NCBI RefSeq assembly: GCF_030719295.1
Contig: NZ_CP120997.1
Span: forward strand, 3,476,501 to 3,540,500
Direction of reading: 5' to 3'
Length of the DNA: 64,000 bases
Origin: Streptomyces sp. Mut1
GTDB lineage: Bacteria > Actinomycetota > Actinomycetes > Streptomycetales > Streptomycetaceae
Position numbers and translations under genes: made by a program
Shown: positions 26,763-35,111 of the stretch, piece by piece
How positions within the stretch are numbered: position 1 is the stretch's first letter
Layout: every line of letters begins with the position of its first letter
Notes under the pieces: model-generated
Told to the model about the DNA's origin: nothing
What the model saw: only the letters and a program-made list of their open reading frames with translations
The model's database searches: none

Positions 26763-27457
26763 CCACAGCCACCACCAGCCGGGAGCCGGAGCGCATGAAC
26801 ACCCTCGCCGCCCGCCTCGGCACGATCCTCGCCGAACGGGGCATCGATCCAACTACGTCACCTGCCGAGGCTCCTTCGGAACGGGTGACCGCCCTGGAAC
26901 TGGCCGCGGCCCGCATCCCGCCCCGTTACCGCCACGCGCTCGCCGGCCACCAGCAGGTTGCCGCCTGGGTCGACGAGGTGGCGCTCGCCGCACGGCCCGG
27001 CCCGAGCGGCACCCGGGGTATCGCACTCGGACCGTCCCTGCTGATCGCCGGGCCCACCGGCACCGGCAAGACGCACCAGGCGTACGGCGCGGTGCGCTCG
27101 CTGCTGACCGCCGGGGTACGGCTGCGGTGGGAGGCAGCCACCACAGCCGACCTGTACGCCCGCTTGCGCCCACGCCCCGGCCACGACGCCGAGCGCGACC
27201 TCGCCACCCTCAGGACCTGCCCGCTGCTGATCCTGGACGACCTCGGCGCAGCCAAGCAGTCGGAGTGGACCGAGGAGATCACGTACCGGCTGGTCAACCG
27301 CCGCTACACCGACCTGCTCCCCACCCTCCTCACGACCAATCTGCCGACCGCCGCGCTCCGCGACGCCGTCGGCGACCGCGTCGCCTCCCGTCTCGCCGAG
27401 ATGACCAGCACCGTCGTCCTCACCGGCGCCGACCGCAGACGCCAGCTCTCCGCCTGA
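26759..27457 (+). CDS. DnaC/IstB-like ATP-binding protein (helicase loader type)
   Basis: A 232-aa AAA+ ATPase with Walker A GPTGTGKTHQA at about residue 99, Walker B PLLILDDLGAAKQ, sensor I LLTTNLPTAAL and an arginine in RVASRLAEM. This is the DnaC/DnaI/IstB group that loads replicative helicase. The GTG start overlaps the preceding gene by 4 nt, so it is coupled to the initiator-like protein. A role in element replication after excision is inferred. Confidence 0.8.
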   Translation: MTTATTSREPERMNTLAARLGTILAERGIDPTTSPAEAPSERVTALELAAARIPPRYRHALAGHQQVAAWVDEVALAARPGPSGTRGIALGPSLLIAGPTGTGKTHQAYGAVRSLLTAGVRLRWEAATTADLYARLRPRPGHDAERDLATLRTCPLLILDDLGAAKQSEWTEEITYRLVNRRYTDLLPTLLTTNLPTAALRDAVGDRVASRLAEMTSTVVLTGADRRRQLSA

Positions 27458-27555
27458 CCGCACGGCGCCGCCCCGCACCAGCTCACCTTCACCACACCGC
27501 CCGTCCGCGCCCACGCCTGCCCACACGGCGCATCGGGCCCTTTGGAGACCCCTGC

Positions 27556-28848
27556 ATGACGGAACTTGCCATGCCCGCACTCGGGCACTGGAACGCGATA
27601 CCTATCGCGCTCGCCGCCCTCCTTGCCACCTGCACAGTGCTGCTGGTCAGCTGGCTGATCTACCGACGCGCTCCCCGAAACCACGCCAAGCGACAGCCCG
27701 GAACGCCCGCGGTCAGGGTCGCCGCACTGGCCGCGGTCGGATGCACTGCCTACAGCGCCGACACCAGCTGGCGGTTCGCCGCCGACTACCTCGACATGAG
27801 GGGCACCACCGAGCGCACCGCGATGTTCGCCGCCGCGGAACTCGCCCTCTTCGCCACGGCCCTGCTGGCGCGGCAGAACCTGCACGGCCCGAAGCAAGCA
27901 CCCGGCCTGCCCGGCGTCCTGACCTGGGTGATCACCGCTGTGCAGGTGATCCCCGCGTACGCCGAGTCAGGTGTGGTCGGCGGCACGGTGCGGGCCTTCG
28001 TGGGACCGGTCATGGCCGCACTGCTGTGGCATCAGGCCATGGGCATCGAACTACGCATCCGCACGCCCGAGGCTGCCTCCCACAGTCTCCTCGCCCGGAT
28101 AGGTCGCGAAGTACGCGAACGCGGCCTCTCGCGCCTTGGGATCGCCGAACACGATCGTGACGCCGCGCAGATCAGCCGCGACCGTGCCACCCGCAGGGCA
28201 GTCGCCCTGGCCGCGCACCTTGCGGAGCGAACCCCGGAGCAGTGCGCCGGCTGGCGAGGCCGGCGAACCGCGCGACGGCTTTCCCGCGCCGTCGCCCTAG
28301 CGTCTGTGGGAATCGACATGCGCCAGCGCGAAGTGCTGCTGCACCAGCTTGCCGTCCGCCGTCACGCGACAGCGCTGGCCACGATCGAACTGCCATCGCC
28401 TTGGAACGCGTTCACTCCGAACGAAGGCGCCATGCGCCACGTCGAGACGACTCCGCGGCGCAGCCGATCGGGTGCAGGTTTCGACTTGACGAGCGAGGAA
28501 GCCGGGGAGCACGCCGAATCCAACCTTCGTCTTGAGCCCCTGCCTCCTCGATCCGTGCAGAACCAACTTCCCCTGCACGATTCGGTCCCCACCCGCGAGA
28601 CCACCGAGCCATCCCACGAGGACGACGTCCCTGCGGCGCAACGCTACGGACGTCCTCCCGGTGCCGAGATGGACGAACTCCTCGCGATCGGCCGCGCGGC
28701 CATCGCCATGCACGGAACAGCCACCCGCGCCGTGCTACGGAACGCCATCCGCGAGGCCGACCTCCCCATCTCCGAGGACCGGCTCACCGAACTCAAGGCC
28801 CTCCTGGTGGCAGAGCAGGGTTGCGAGACCGCCGTCCCCACGGGCTGA
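27556..28848 (+). CDS. DUF2637 membrane protein
   Basis: A 430-aa protein with transmembrane segments at about residues 13-34, 56-74, 90-108 and 118-150 (IPIALAALLATCTVLLVSWL, LTWVITAVQVIPAYAESGVV). A long cytoplasmic part follows, rich in Arg and Ala and then Ser/Pro, with a small helical domain at the C-terminus (ATRAVLRNAIREADLPISED). DUF2637 proteins are frequent in Streptomyces plasmids and integrative elements; spread or transfer functions (Spd-like) have been proposed. Here it separates the replication pair from the mobilisation genes and ends at a terminator. Confidence 0.75.
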   Translation: MTELAMPALGHWNAIPIALAALLATCTVLLVSWLIYRRAPRNHAKRQPGTPAVRVAALAAVGCTAYSADTSWRFAADYLDMRGTTERTAMFAAAELALFATALLARQNLHGPKQAPGLPGVLTWVITAVQVIPAYAESGVVGGTVRAFVGPVMAALLWHQAMGIELRIRTPEAASHSLLARIGREVRERGLSRLGIAEHDRDAAQISRDRATRRAVALAAHLAERTPEQCAGWRGRRTARRLSRAVALASVGIDMRQREVLLHQLAVRRHATALATIELPSPWNAFTPNEGAMRHVETTPRRSRSGAGFDLTSEEAGEHAESNLRLEPLPPRSVQNQLPLHDSVPTRETTEPSHEDDVPAAQRYGRPPGAEMDELLAIGRAAIAMHGTATRAVLRNAIREADLPISEDRLTELKALLVAEQGCETAVPTG

Positions 28849-28880
28849 CCGGATATCCGGTCAGCCCTGAACGCCGAACG

Positions 28881-28920
28881 GGGGCCGTGGGACCAGCACC
28901 CCGTCTGGTCCCACGGCCCC
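28881..28920 (+). terminator. Terminator after the DUF2637 gene
   Basis: A perfect 16-bp inverted repeat (ggggccgtgggaccag arms) with an 8-nt loop lies 32 bp past the stop codon. Confidence 0.8.
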
Positions 28921-29056
28921 GCCCCATTGGCACCGCTTGACCAGGCACGCACGGCCCTCCCTCGCGACTCACCGCTCGAACCAGCGGGCGTTGGGGACGC
29001 TGCCCGTACGTCGACCTGGTCCGCTGCCCTCTCCCCTCAACCAGGAGCTGCTCTCC

Positions 29057-29683
29057 ATGCAGGATTCGTGCACCCACAGCCCAGAGCATCAGAACGCGCC
29101 CCAAGCCACACCAGCCCAAAGCGGAGCAAGTTGGAGGTTCGGACACTCCCCCGCAGGGGGAACGTCCGAACCCGCCCCCGCCCCAGGGGTGGCGGGGCCC
29201 GACCAGCGCCAGGGGGCGCCGGACGGGAGGGCTGCGACCGAGGGCGGTTCGCAGCCAAGTAAGGCCGGTCACACGCGCCTGACCAAGGGGAAACCCCGCC
29301 CGCGCGACAAGAAGCAGCGCCCCGCCCACAGCGTCCGACTCAACGAACGCGAACGCGCTCTCATCCAGGCCGGCGCCGATGCCGTCGGCATGAGTATCGC
29401 CGGATTCCTCGCCCACTCCGCGCTCGCCGCCGCCCGCGACCAGACCCGCACCGCCGCCACCATCGCCGCCGACCACGACATCCTCACCGAGCTCTTCGCC
29501 ACCAGCCGCAAGCTCGGATGGGCCGGCAGCAACCTCAACCAGATGGCCAAGACCCTCAACTCGGGCGGCGATATCGACAGCGCCCGCATCGTGGAAACCC
29601 TCACCTACGTCCGCCGCGCGGCTACCGCCACCAAGGCGGCCGTCGAGCGGATCAATAACCGGCAGATAGACGAGACCACTTGA
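29057..29683 (+). CDS. mobC: MobC-like relaxosome accessory protein
   Basis: A 208-aa protein. The C-terminal 110 residues are a MobC/plasmid mobilisation relaxosome domain: a ribbon-helix-helix-like start (AHSVRLNERERALIQAGADA, GMSIAGFLAHSALAAARD) and the motif WAGSNLNQMAKTLNSGGDI. The first 95 residues are low complexity and their coding DNA contains a compound palindrome (29136-29172). The true start may therefore be downstream of it, or the gene overlaps oriT. The ATG at 29057 has an AGGAG site. It is coupled to the relaxase gene (TTGA). Confidence 0.75.
   Translation: MQDSCTHSPEHQNAPQATPAQSGASWRFGHSPAGGTSEPAPAPGVAGPDQRQGAPDGRAATEGGSQPSKAGHTRLTKGKPRPRDKKQRPAHSVRLNERERALIQAGADAVGMSIAGFLAHSALAAARDQTRTAATIAADHDILTELFATSRKLGWAGSNLNQMAKTLNSGGDIDSARIVETLTYVRRAATATKAAVERINNRQIDETT
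29136..29172. promoter_or_regulatory. Candidate oriT palindrome
   Basis: A compound inverted repeat: outer arms GGTTCGGAC/GTCCGAACC and an inner CCCCC-GCA-GGGGG hairpin. It is in the 5' part of mobC, just upstream of the relaxase gene, where an origin of transfer would be expected. There is no experimental nick-site homology that I can verify. Confidence 0.4.
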
Positions 29684-31431
29684 TCCCCAGCATCCACAAG
29701 CAAGGCAGCAGCACCCGCGGCCTGCTCAACTACCTCTACGGCAAGGGCACCCGCGAAGAGCACGTCGACCCGCACCTGGTCGCCTCCTTCGACGGCATGG
29801 CGCCTGACCCCGGCCGCGACCCCTCCGCGACGAAGGAAGATCTCCAGCGGCTTCTCGACCAGCCGCTGCACCTCCTCGACGCAGACCAGCGGCCCGACCA
29901 TCACGTGTGGCACTGCTCCGTCCGCGCGGCACGCACCGACCGCATTTTGAGCGACGAGGAGTGGGGCGACATCGCCCGCCGCATCGTGGCCGCCACCGGC
30001 ATCGACTCCGGTGGCCCGGACGACGCCGGGTGCCGGTGGGCCGCCGTCCGCCACGCCGATGACCACATCCACATCATCGCCACCCTCGTACGCGAGGACG
30101 GCCGCCGCCCCGACCACCACCGCTCCGGTCGGCGCGCCCAGGCGGAAGCCCGTCTCATCGAAGCCGACTACGACCTGCACCGCGTGACCCCCGGCGACGG
30201 CACCGCAGCCAAACGCCCCACCAGCGCCGAGCGCCACAAAGCCGAACGCCAAGGGCGAGAGCGCACGGTGCGAGAGGAACTGCGCGAGACCGTGCGCGGC
30301 GCGTCGGCCGGCGCCGCCTCCACAGATGAGTTCTTCGACCGTCTGGCCGCCGGCGGTCTTCTGATCCGCAAGCGGATCGCACCCTCGGGCGACCTGCTCG
30401 GCTACAAGGTCGCGCTGCCTGGTGACCGCAACAAGGACGACGAGCCGGTCTTCTATGCCGGCTCCACCCTCGCACCCGACCTGTCCCTGCCCCGCATCCG
30501 CGAACGCTGGTCCCTCCAAGCAGAGGCGGTCTCCGAGGGTGGTTCCGAGCCGGCGCAGCCCGCCCTGCCGCAGGTGACCCATCCTGCGTTCGCTCGGCGC
30601 CGTGCGGCAGCCGCCGGCTGGCAGGCCCTACTGATCATCGACCACGGCGACCACGGCGACGACGGCACGGCGGCAGCGCAGATCGCCGCAGCGGGTGAGG
30701 TCTTGGACGCGCTCGCCAAGACCTCTGCGGCCCACACCCGTGCAGAACTCCGGGAGGCGGCGTCCGTGTTCGAGCGGGCCAGCCGCTCCCACGTCCGCGC
30801 CGTACGCGGGCACGACCACGCCCTCCGGCAGGCCGCCCACGATCTCGTCCACAGTGGCCCCGCACTCGGCCGCGGCGAAGACGGAGCCACCACGGCGATG
30901 GTCATCGACATGGCCATCTTCCTCGCCATCGCCGCAGCGAACTGGCACGCCAAAAGGCACCACAGCCAGCAGGCAGCCGCAGCCCAGCAAGCCGCCGAAC
31001 ACCTACGCACCGCCTACCAGGCAGCCGCAGCCCACCCCATCGCCACCCTCCGCCAGCGAGGCCAGCGGATGGCACCGCGTATTCGAGAGAGGCAAGCCGA
31101 CCTCCTGCACCAGGCACTGCCAGAGCTCGCCGAACGGATCCAGGCCGAGACCGGCTGGCCCGCCCTGGCCGCCACCCTCGCCGACGCCCGCCAAGCGGGC
31201 CACGACCCCGCCGCACTGCTCACCGACGCCGCCCGGCGACGCGAGCTCGGCAGCGCCGACTCCATCAGCGATGTCCTCGTCTGGCGCCTACGCCGCAGCG
31301 CCCACCTGCCCGCAGCAGCACCCGAAAGCCTCCAGACCGCAGGCACCCGAGACGGCCGGCGCATCCCGACACCGGCCACCGCCACACCGCCCGCGGCTCA
31401 GGCGTCGAACCACTCCAGCCGCAGGCACTGA
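29680..31431 (+). CDS. Relaxase/mobilisation nuclease (MobA/VirD2 family)
   Basis: A 583-aa protein with a TTG start overlapping the mobC stop. The N-terminal relaxase domain begins MIPSIHKQGSSTRGLLNYLY, with RPDHHVWHCSVRA and the metal-binding three-His motif WAAVRHADDHIHIIATL at about residues 123-139. The remaining part is Ala/Arg/His-rich and helical, with no recognisable motor or primase domain. It should nick oriT and pilot DNA transfer. A hairpin follows the stop. No coupling protein gene is nearby. Confidence 0.85.
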   Translation: MIPSIHKQGSSTRGLLNYLYGKGTREEHVDPHLVASFDGMAPDPGRDPSATKEDLQRLLDQPLHLLDADQRPDHHVWHCSVRAARTDRILSDEEWGDIARRIVAATGIDSGGPDDAGCRWAAVRHADDHIHIIATLVREDGRRPDHHRSGRRAQAEARLIEADYDLHRVTPGDGTAAKRPTSAERHKAERQGRERTVREELRETVRGASAGAASTDEFFDRLAAGGLLIRKRIAPSGDLLGYKVALPGDRNKDDEPVFYAGSTLAPDLSLPRIRERWSLQAEAVSEGGSEPAQPALPQVTHPAFARRRAAAAGWQALLIIDHGDHGDDGTAAAQIAAAGEVLDALAKTSAAHTRAELREAASVFERASRSHVRAVRGHDHALRQAAHDLVHSGPALGRGEDGATTAMVIDMAIFLAIAAANWHAKRHHSQQAAAAQQAAEHLRTAYQAAAAHPIATLRQRGQRMAPRIRERQADLLHQALPELAERIQAETGWPALAATLADARQAGHDPAALLTDAARRRELGSADSISDVLVWRLRRSAHLPAAAPESLQTAGTRDGRRIPTPATATPPAAQASNHSSRRH

Positions 31432-31461
31432 CCCGGGGAAACGGGCGCAACATAGCCGACG

Positions 31462-31486
31462 ATCGCCGGTTAGCCCAACCGGCGAT
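31462..31486 (+). terminator. Terminator after the relaxase gene
   Basis: A 10-bp inverted repeat (atcgccggtt/aaccggcgat, 5-nt loop) followed by a T run. Its core is the same as the palindrome at 25254-25272. Confidence 0.7.
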
Positions 31487-31539
31487 TTTCCAGACGCTTG
31501 ATGCTCCCCATCCAATCCCAAAAGGAGCGTCACACCCGT

Positions 31540-31920
31540 ATGACCGCAACCTCCTCCCGACCCGACATCATCGCCCTCCTCGCCGACGCGGACTTCAAGT
31601 ACCGGGCCGACACCAACACGTGGAGCCATCGCGACGGACGGCCGTTCAGTAAGGAAGAACAGGCTCATGTCCTCACAGCGACGCGCAGCGAGTTCCTCGA
31701 TTTTGAGGCGCAGTTCAAGCGCTTCGTGAAGCACCGGCAGACATGGGCTGACGCCCCGGAAGCACTGCAGCGCTTCCTCGCCCCGTTCATGCAGCAGCTC
31801 ACCGTGAAGAATCTCGGCAACGCCCACGAGCTCATGAGCGAAGAGGACCGGACGGAGTTCAACCGCCTGCTCGACCTCGTAGCCATACCCTCGCGTCCCT
31901 TCACCGCCAACACCTTCTGA
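31540..31920 (+). CDS. Hypothetical protein, 126 aa
   Basis: It starts MTATSSRPDIIALLADADFK, with an AAAGGAG site 9-10 nt upstream. A small acidic/helical soluble protein (WSHRDGRPFSKEEQAHVLTA, FLAPFMQQLTVKNLGNAHEL) with no recognised domain. It is the last rightward gene of the mobilisation module and ends about 200 bp before a hairpin shared with the convergent DUF317 gene. No function can be proposed. Confidence 0.6.
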   Translation: MTATSSRPDIIALLADADFKYRADTNTWSHRDGRPFSKEEQAHVLTATRSEFLDFEAQFKRFVKHRQTWADAPEALQRFLAPFMQQLTVKNLGNAHELMSEEDRTEFNRLLDLVAIPSRPFTANTF

Positions 31921-32120
31921 CGAAGGGCCGCGTCGTTGTTCGACCAGGGCGAGGAATCGGCCTGGCCGGAGTGTCTGCCAGCCTCAGCGATCGGAGCGAC
32001 GAGAGATCAGATAGGCACCGTCGCTCAGCGGTGCCAGCAAGCGGGACATAGCACCCAGTGTTGACACGATCCCGCCTCAGCAGCCACGAGTCCGCTGCAC
32101 ACAAGACCTGCTAGAGCAGC

Positions 32121-32158
32121 ACAAAGCCGGGCCGCCCAGACGGGAGGCCCGGCTTTGT
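32121..32158. terminator. Bidirectional terminator
   Basis: A 12-bp perfect inverted repeat (acaaagccgggc arms) with a 14-nt loop that can pair further, between the 126-aa gene and the convergent DUF317 gene. Confidence 0.75.
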
Positions 32159-32175
32159 TACGCGGGGGGCGCTTC

Positions 32176-32994
32176 TCAGCTGGCGGGGGCACACAGGAGC
32201 TGGTCCCGCGTGCTTTCCGGCAGCACCCGGCGCAGTACCGGTGCCGTGGAGCTGAGCGAGGAGGCGAACGCGGCGACCAGACGGTGAGGCACGCTCGCGC
32301 TGAATGAGGCGGCCCACAGGTACGGAGCCCCCATTGCAGGCTCAGCCCACGCCTGCCAGCCCATCGCCACCTGCCCGTCCCCCTCGGCGGTCAGGACGCT
32401 GGGGTCGGCATCCTGGATGAGGGGCGGCACCTCACCGAGGCTGAGGCGGGCGGTGAAGGTGGGGTGCATCGCCGCCGCGTGGGGTTGGTCGGCGTCGCGG
32501 AGCCAACCGTGCCTGGCGGCCGCAGCGAGGACCACCTCGGGACCGTCGTACAAGGTGGTGGGCTGGCTGCACTGGTCGAGCGCCAGGAGAAACTCGGTGA
32601 TGGCCTCTCCCGGTACGCCTGGGGTGAAGTAGGCGGACCAGTCCGCGAGCGAACTGGTGGTGTCCGAGCGGGCCGAGACCTGCCACGCGACCGGCAGGCC
32701 ACCGAGGTGGAACGGCTCGTCCGCCAGCATCCACTGTGCCCACCGAAGGGCGTCGGGACTGATGTGCAGAACGGTGCTGCGCAGCACCTGGTGATCTCCC
32801 AGCTCATCGAAGTCTCGCCGTCCTCGCACGGCTGTCAGGCTCATCCAGCCCAGACCGGTGAGGCTGTCTGCGACGACATCGCAGAGACGACCGTCATCGC
32901 CGGCTAGGTGTCGGGGGCTGACCCAGTACGCGGGAAGAGCGCCAGCCGCAAAGGACGGATCCAACGGGTAGTGCGAATTCAGGAGTGCCTCCAA
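32176..32994 (-). CDS. DUF317 (SPDY) domain protein
   Basis: A 272-aa protein with two DUF317-type repeats: the first has PAYWVSPRHLAGDDGRLCDV and a WQVSARSD...WSAYFTPGVPGEAI segment, the second YLWAASFSASVPHRLVAAFA. DUF317 proteins are abundant in Streptomyces, often next to mobile or conflict genes, with no known function. The start is uncertain: the frame opens with TTG at 32994 without a clear RBS, so the 5' end may be truncated by the rearranged DNA that follows. Confidence 0.65.
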   Translation of the reverse strand: MEALLNSHYPLDPSFAAGALPAYWVSPRHLAGDDGRLCDVVADSLTGLGWMSLTAVRGRRDFDELGDHQVLRSTVLHISPDALRWAQWMLADEPFHLGGLPVAWQVSARSDTTSSLADWSAYFTPGVPGEAITEFLLALDQCSQPTTLYDGPEVVLAAAARHGWLRDADQPHAAAMHPTFTARLSLGEVPPLIQDADPSVLTAEGDGQVAMGWQAWAEPAMGAPYLWAASFSASVPHRLVAAFASSLSSTAPVLRRVLPESTRDQLLCAPAS

Positions 32995-33350
32995 GGGCCG
33001 AGTTCGGGTGTACTGGTCGCCGGCAACGTGGCGCGGCAGCGCTTGGACGGGAGGGCTGCCGGTTCATGGCGACGGCTACCTCGGGCGGTAGGCGCCCGAG
33101 CCCTCTGTCGGCGTCGCGCCGCCAGCTAGATAGAACGAGTGGAGAAGCTGCGCCCAGGGGAGCCGCAGGCGCGCCGATCAATGCTCTGAACTGGGGGTTC
33201 TGGGAGGTCGTCTACGTTGACATCCCTCTGCACTCGCTGGCCAGTCTTTCGTGGCTCTTTCCTGTCTGCCCCCCGGCGAACTAGGCCACGGGCGACGCTT
33301 GTGGGATCCCAGATCCCGTGGCCAATTCTCACGCACCGTGGCAGCCCGGT
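32995..33350. other. Region without a recognised gene between DUF317 and the IS5-type element
   Basis: These 356 bases contain only short open frames without recognisable protein features. A second GGCCAATT motif like the IS end occurs at 33320-33327. Confidence 0.4.
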
Positions 33351-33512
33351 GGCCAATTGACCACGCCCCTGAGTAGCTGTTGTCGTTCCGATCGTGAGGG
33401 GTGGGCGTCGAACGGGAGTCTCGTTCGGGTGACCGTGGCCGGCTGTGGGCATGAAGGCAGGGCCTCTTGGTAGCTCGGGGTTGCGAAGCCAACCGAGATC
33501 CAGGAGACCCTG

Positions 33513-34430
33513 TTGCCGCAGTTGTACGTGCTCGCGTCGGTGAAGTTCAACTCGGCTGCTCTGTCGTGTGATTGTGTCGCTCACCGGTTCGGGAATGCGG
33601 CCGACCATCCAGAGCGTGTTCGGCGGTATCCCTCGGACATGACGGACGCGGAGTGGGCCGTGGTCCGGCCGCTGCTGCCGGTGCCGGGGTGGATGCGAGG
33701 TCGGGGCGGGCAGCCGGAGGCGTACTGCCACCGGGCGATACTGGATGCGATCCGCTATCTGGTCGACAACGGAACGAAGTGGCGGGCGATGCCGGCCGAC
33801 TTCCCGCCGTGGGACCGGGTCTATGCGTTCTTCCGCCGCTGGCGCGACCACGCGCTGGTCAGAGAGTTCCACGACCGGCTGCGCGGCCGGGTCCGCGAGG
33901 AAGCGGGCCGGGATGCGGAACCGACGGCCGGCGTGATCGACTCGCAGTCCGTCAAGGCGGACGCCGTCGTCGGCGCCGACAGCCGCGGCTTCGACGGCGG
34001 GAAGCTGGTCAACGGCCGCAAGCGGCACGTGGTGGTCGACACCCTCGGCCTGCTGCTGGGCGTGATGGTCACGAGCGCGGACATCGGCGACCGCGCTGCC
34101 GCGAAGGAACTACTCGCCCAGGTGGCTGGCGCTCATCACCGGCTGGAACTCGTCTGGGCCGACGGCGGCTACACCGGCAGCCTCGTCGAGCACTGCCTGA
34201 CCGCCCTCGCGCTGGTCCTGGCGATCGTCAAGCGGAGCGACGACATGCGCGGCTTCGTGGTGCTGCCCAAGCGGTGGATCGTCGAGCGGCTTTTCGCGCA
34301 CCTGATGCGAAGCCGCCGCCTGGTGCGTGACTTCGAACGATCCACCAGCAGCGCCGAGGCGATGATCTACTGGTCGATGACCATGATCATGACCCGCCGC
34401 CTGGCCCGCTCACGCTCCGCGCGAGGGTGA
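33513..34430 (+). CDS. IS5-family transposase
   Basis: A DDE transposase. The conserved part starts YPSDMTDAEWAVVRPLLPVP and has the catalytic Asp in GVIDSQSVKAD, the second Asp in VWADGGYTG and the Glu in KRWIVERLFAHLMRSRR. The frame is intact over its length, so it may be active. Translation may start at the TTG at 33513 or at the ATG at 33639; IS5 transposases of this group are usually about 265-290 aa, which favours a start near the latter. Confidence 0.85.
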   Translation: MPQLYVLASVKFNSAALSCDCVAHRFGNAADHPERVRRYPSDMTDAEWAVVRPLLPVPGWMRGRGGQPEAYCHRAILDAIRYLVDNGTKWRAMPADFPPWDRVYAFFRRWRDHALVREFHDRLRGRVREEAGRDAEPTAGVIDSQSVKADAVVGADSRGFDGGKLVNGRKRHVVVDTLGLLLGVMVTSADIGDRAAAKELLAQVAGAHHRLELVWADGGYTGSLVEHCLTALALVLAIVKRSDDMRGFVVLPKRWIVERLFAHLMRSRRLVRDFERSTSSAEAMIYWSMTMIMTRRLARSRSARG

Positions 34431-34935
34431 ACCGGCCCGGTGCCGGCTCGGCCAGCCAGCCCCGCGCGACCAGGCGTTTCGCCTTCGACCGCAGCCCCTC
34501 CACCTTGGCCGGCACCACATCCATGCCGAACGCGGCGGCCAGTTCCTGACAGGTCAGCGGCCCTTGACCGAGACGGACCCGATCCTCGATCGCGGCCAGG
34601 ATGCGCTGGTAGTCCACCGACAGTGCCGTCCAGTCCAGCCCCTCGCGCCACACCGCAACCTGTGACCTCGCCTTCACCACCAGAGGCGCAGACGCCTCCA
34701 CCTCGGCTTCCGTCACGGCACCCTCTGGCACGTCGGTGGCGACCACGCCGACTGAGTCACCGCCCGGCGCGGACAGCACCGCACCGACACGCTCGCGGGC
34801 GACCGTCCACTCCGACCACTCCTGCTCGGCCATCGCAAGCTCGGCCTGGATACGGTCGGCTTCCTCACGCAGCCCGTCCACACGACGACGAGCGGCAAGC
34901 TCGTGCTGTTCCAGCAGTCCGACAACCGACGGCAT
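34387..34935 (-). CDS. IS-associated hypothetical protein
   Basis: A 182-aa protein beginning MPSVVGLLEQHELAARRRVD, with an N-terminal coiled coil (residues about 8-45) and a C-terminal winged-helix-like part (GPLTCQELAAAFGMDVVPAK, LRSKAKRLVARGWLAE). Its 3' end overlaps the transposase gene in antisense by 44 bp. I recall near-identical proteins next to Streptomyces IS5 transposases, so I treat it as a passenger of the element rather than part of the defence cargo. Its role is unknown. Confidence 0.65.
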   Translation of the reverse strand: MPSVVGLLEQHELAARRRVDGLREEADRIQAELAMAEQEWSEWTVARERVGAVLSAPGGDSVGVVATDVPEGAVTEAEVEASAPLVVKARSQVAVWREGLDWTALSVDYQRILAAIEDRVRLGQGPLTCQELAAAFGMDVVPAKVEGLRSKAKRLVARGWLAEPAPGRFTLARSVSGPGGGS

Positions 34936-35111
34936 CCGCGACCTCCACGAGAGCGACGAAACGACGACCCATCACTCCCACATCAACGCCGCCCCTACCC
35001 CTGACCAGCAAAAACACAGTCGTCAAACTCGGAAAGACAACAGCGTCTAAGCCCCCAGGGGGCAACTGGCCCGCCAGGGCGTCTTCGGACGGACACTAGT
35101 TCGTTGGAGGC

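Larger units (their letters stand above)
33351..35071. mobile_element. IS5-family insertion sequence with a convergent passenger gene
   Basis: Imperfect terminal inverted repeats of about 40 bp can be read: the left end starts GGCCAATTG and continues to GCTGTTGTCGTTCCG (33390); the right end, reversed, starts GGCCAGTTG and continues to GCTGTTGTCTTTCCG. Between them are a DDE transposase and a convergent 182-aa gene. The ends are inferred from this repeat alone, and no target duplication is evident. Confidence 0.5.

Noticed and set aside
25333..31455. The 12-mer ggcgcaacatag at 25333 and 31444 as a module-boundary repeat
   Set aside because: A 12-bp match between two places in 64 kb is expected by chance many times, and the flanks do not match.
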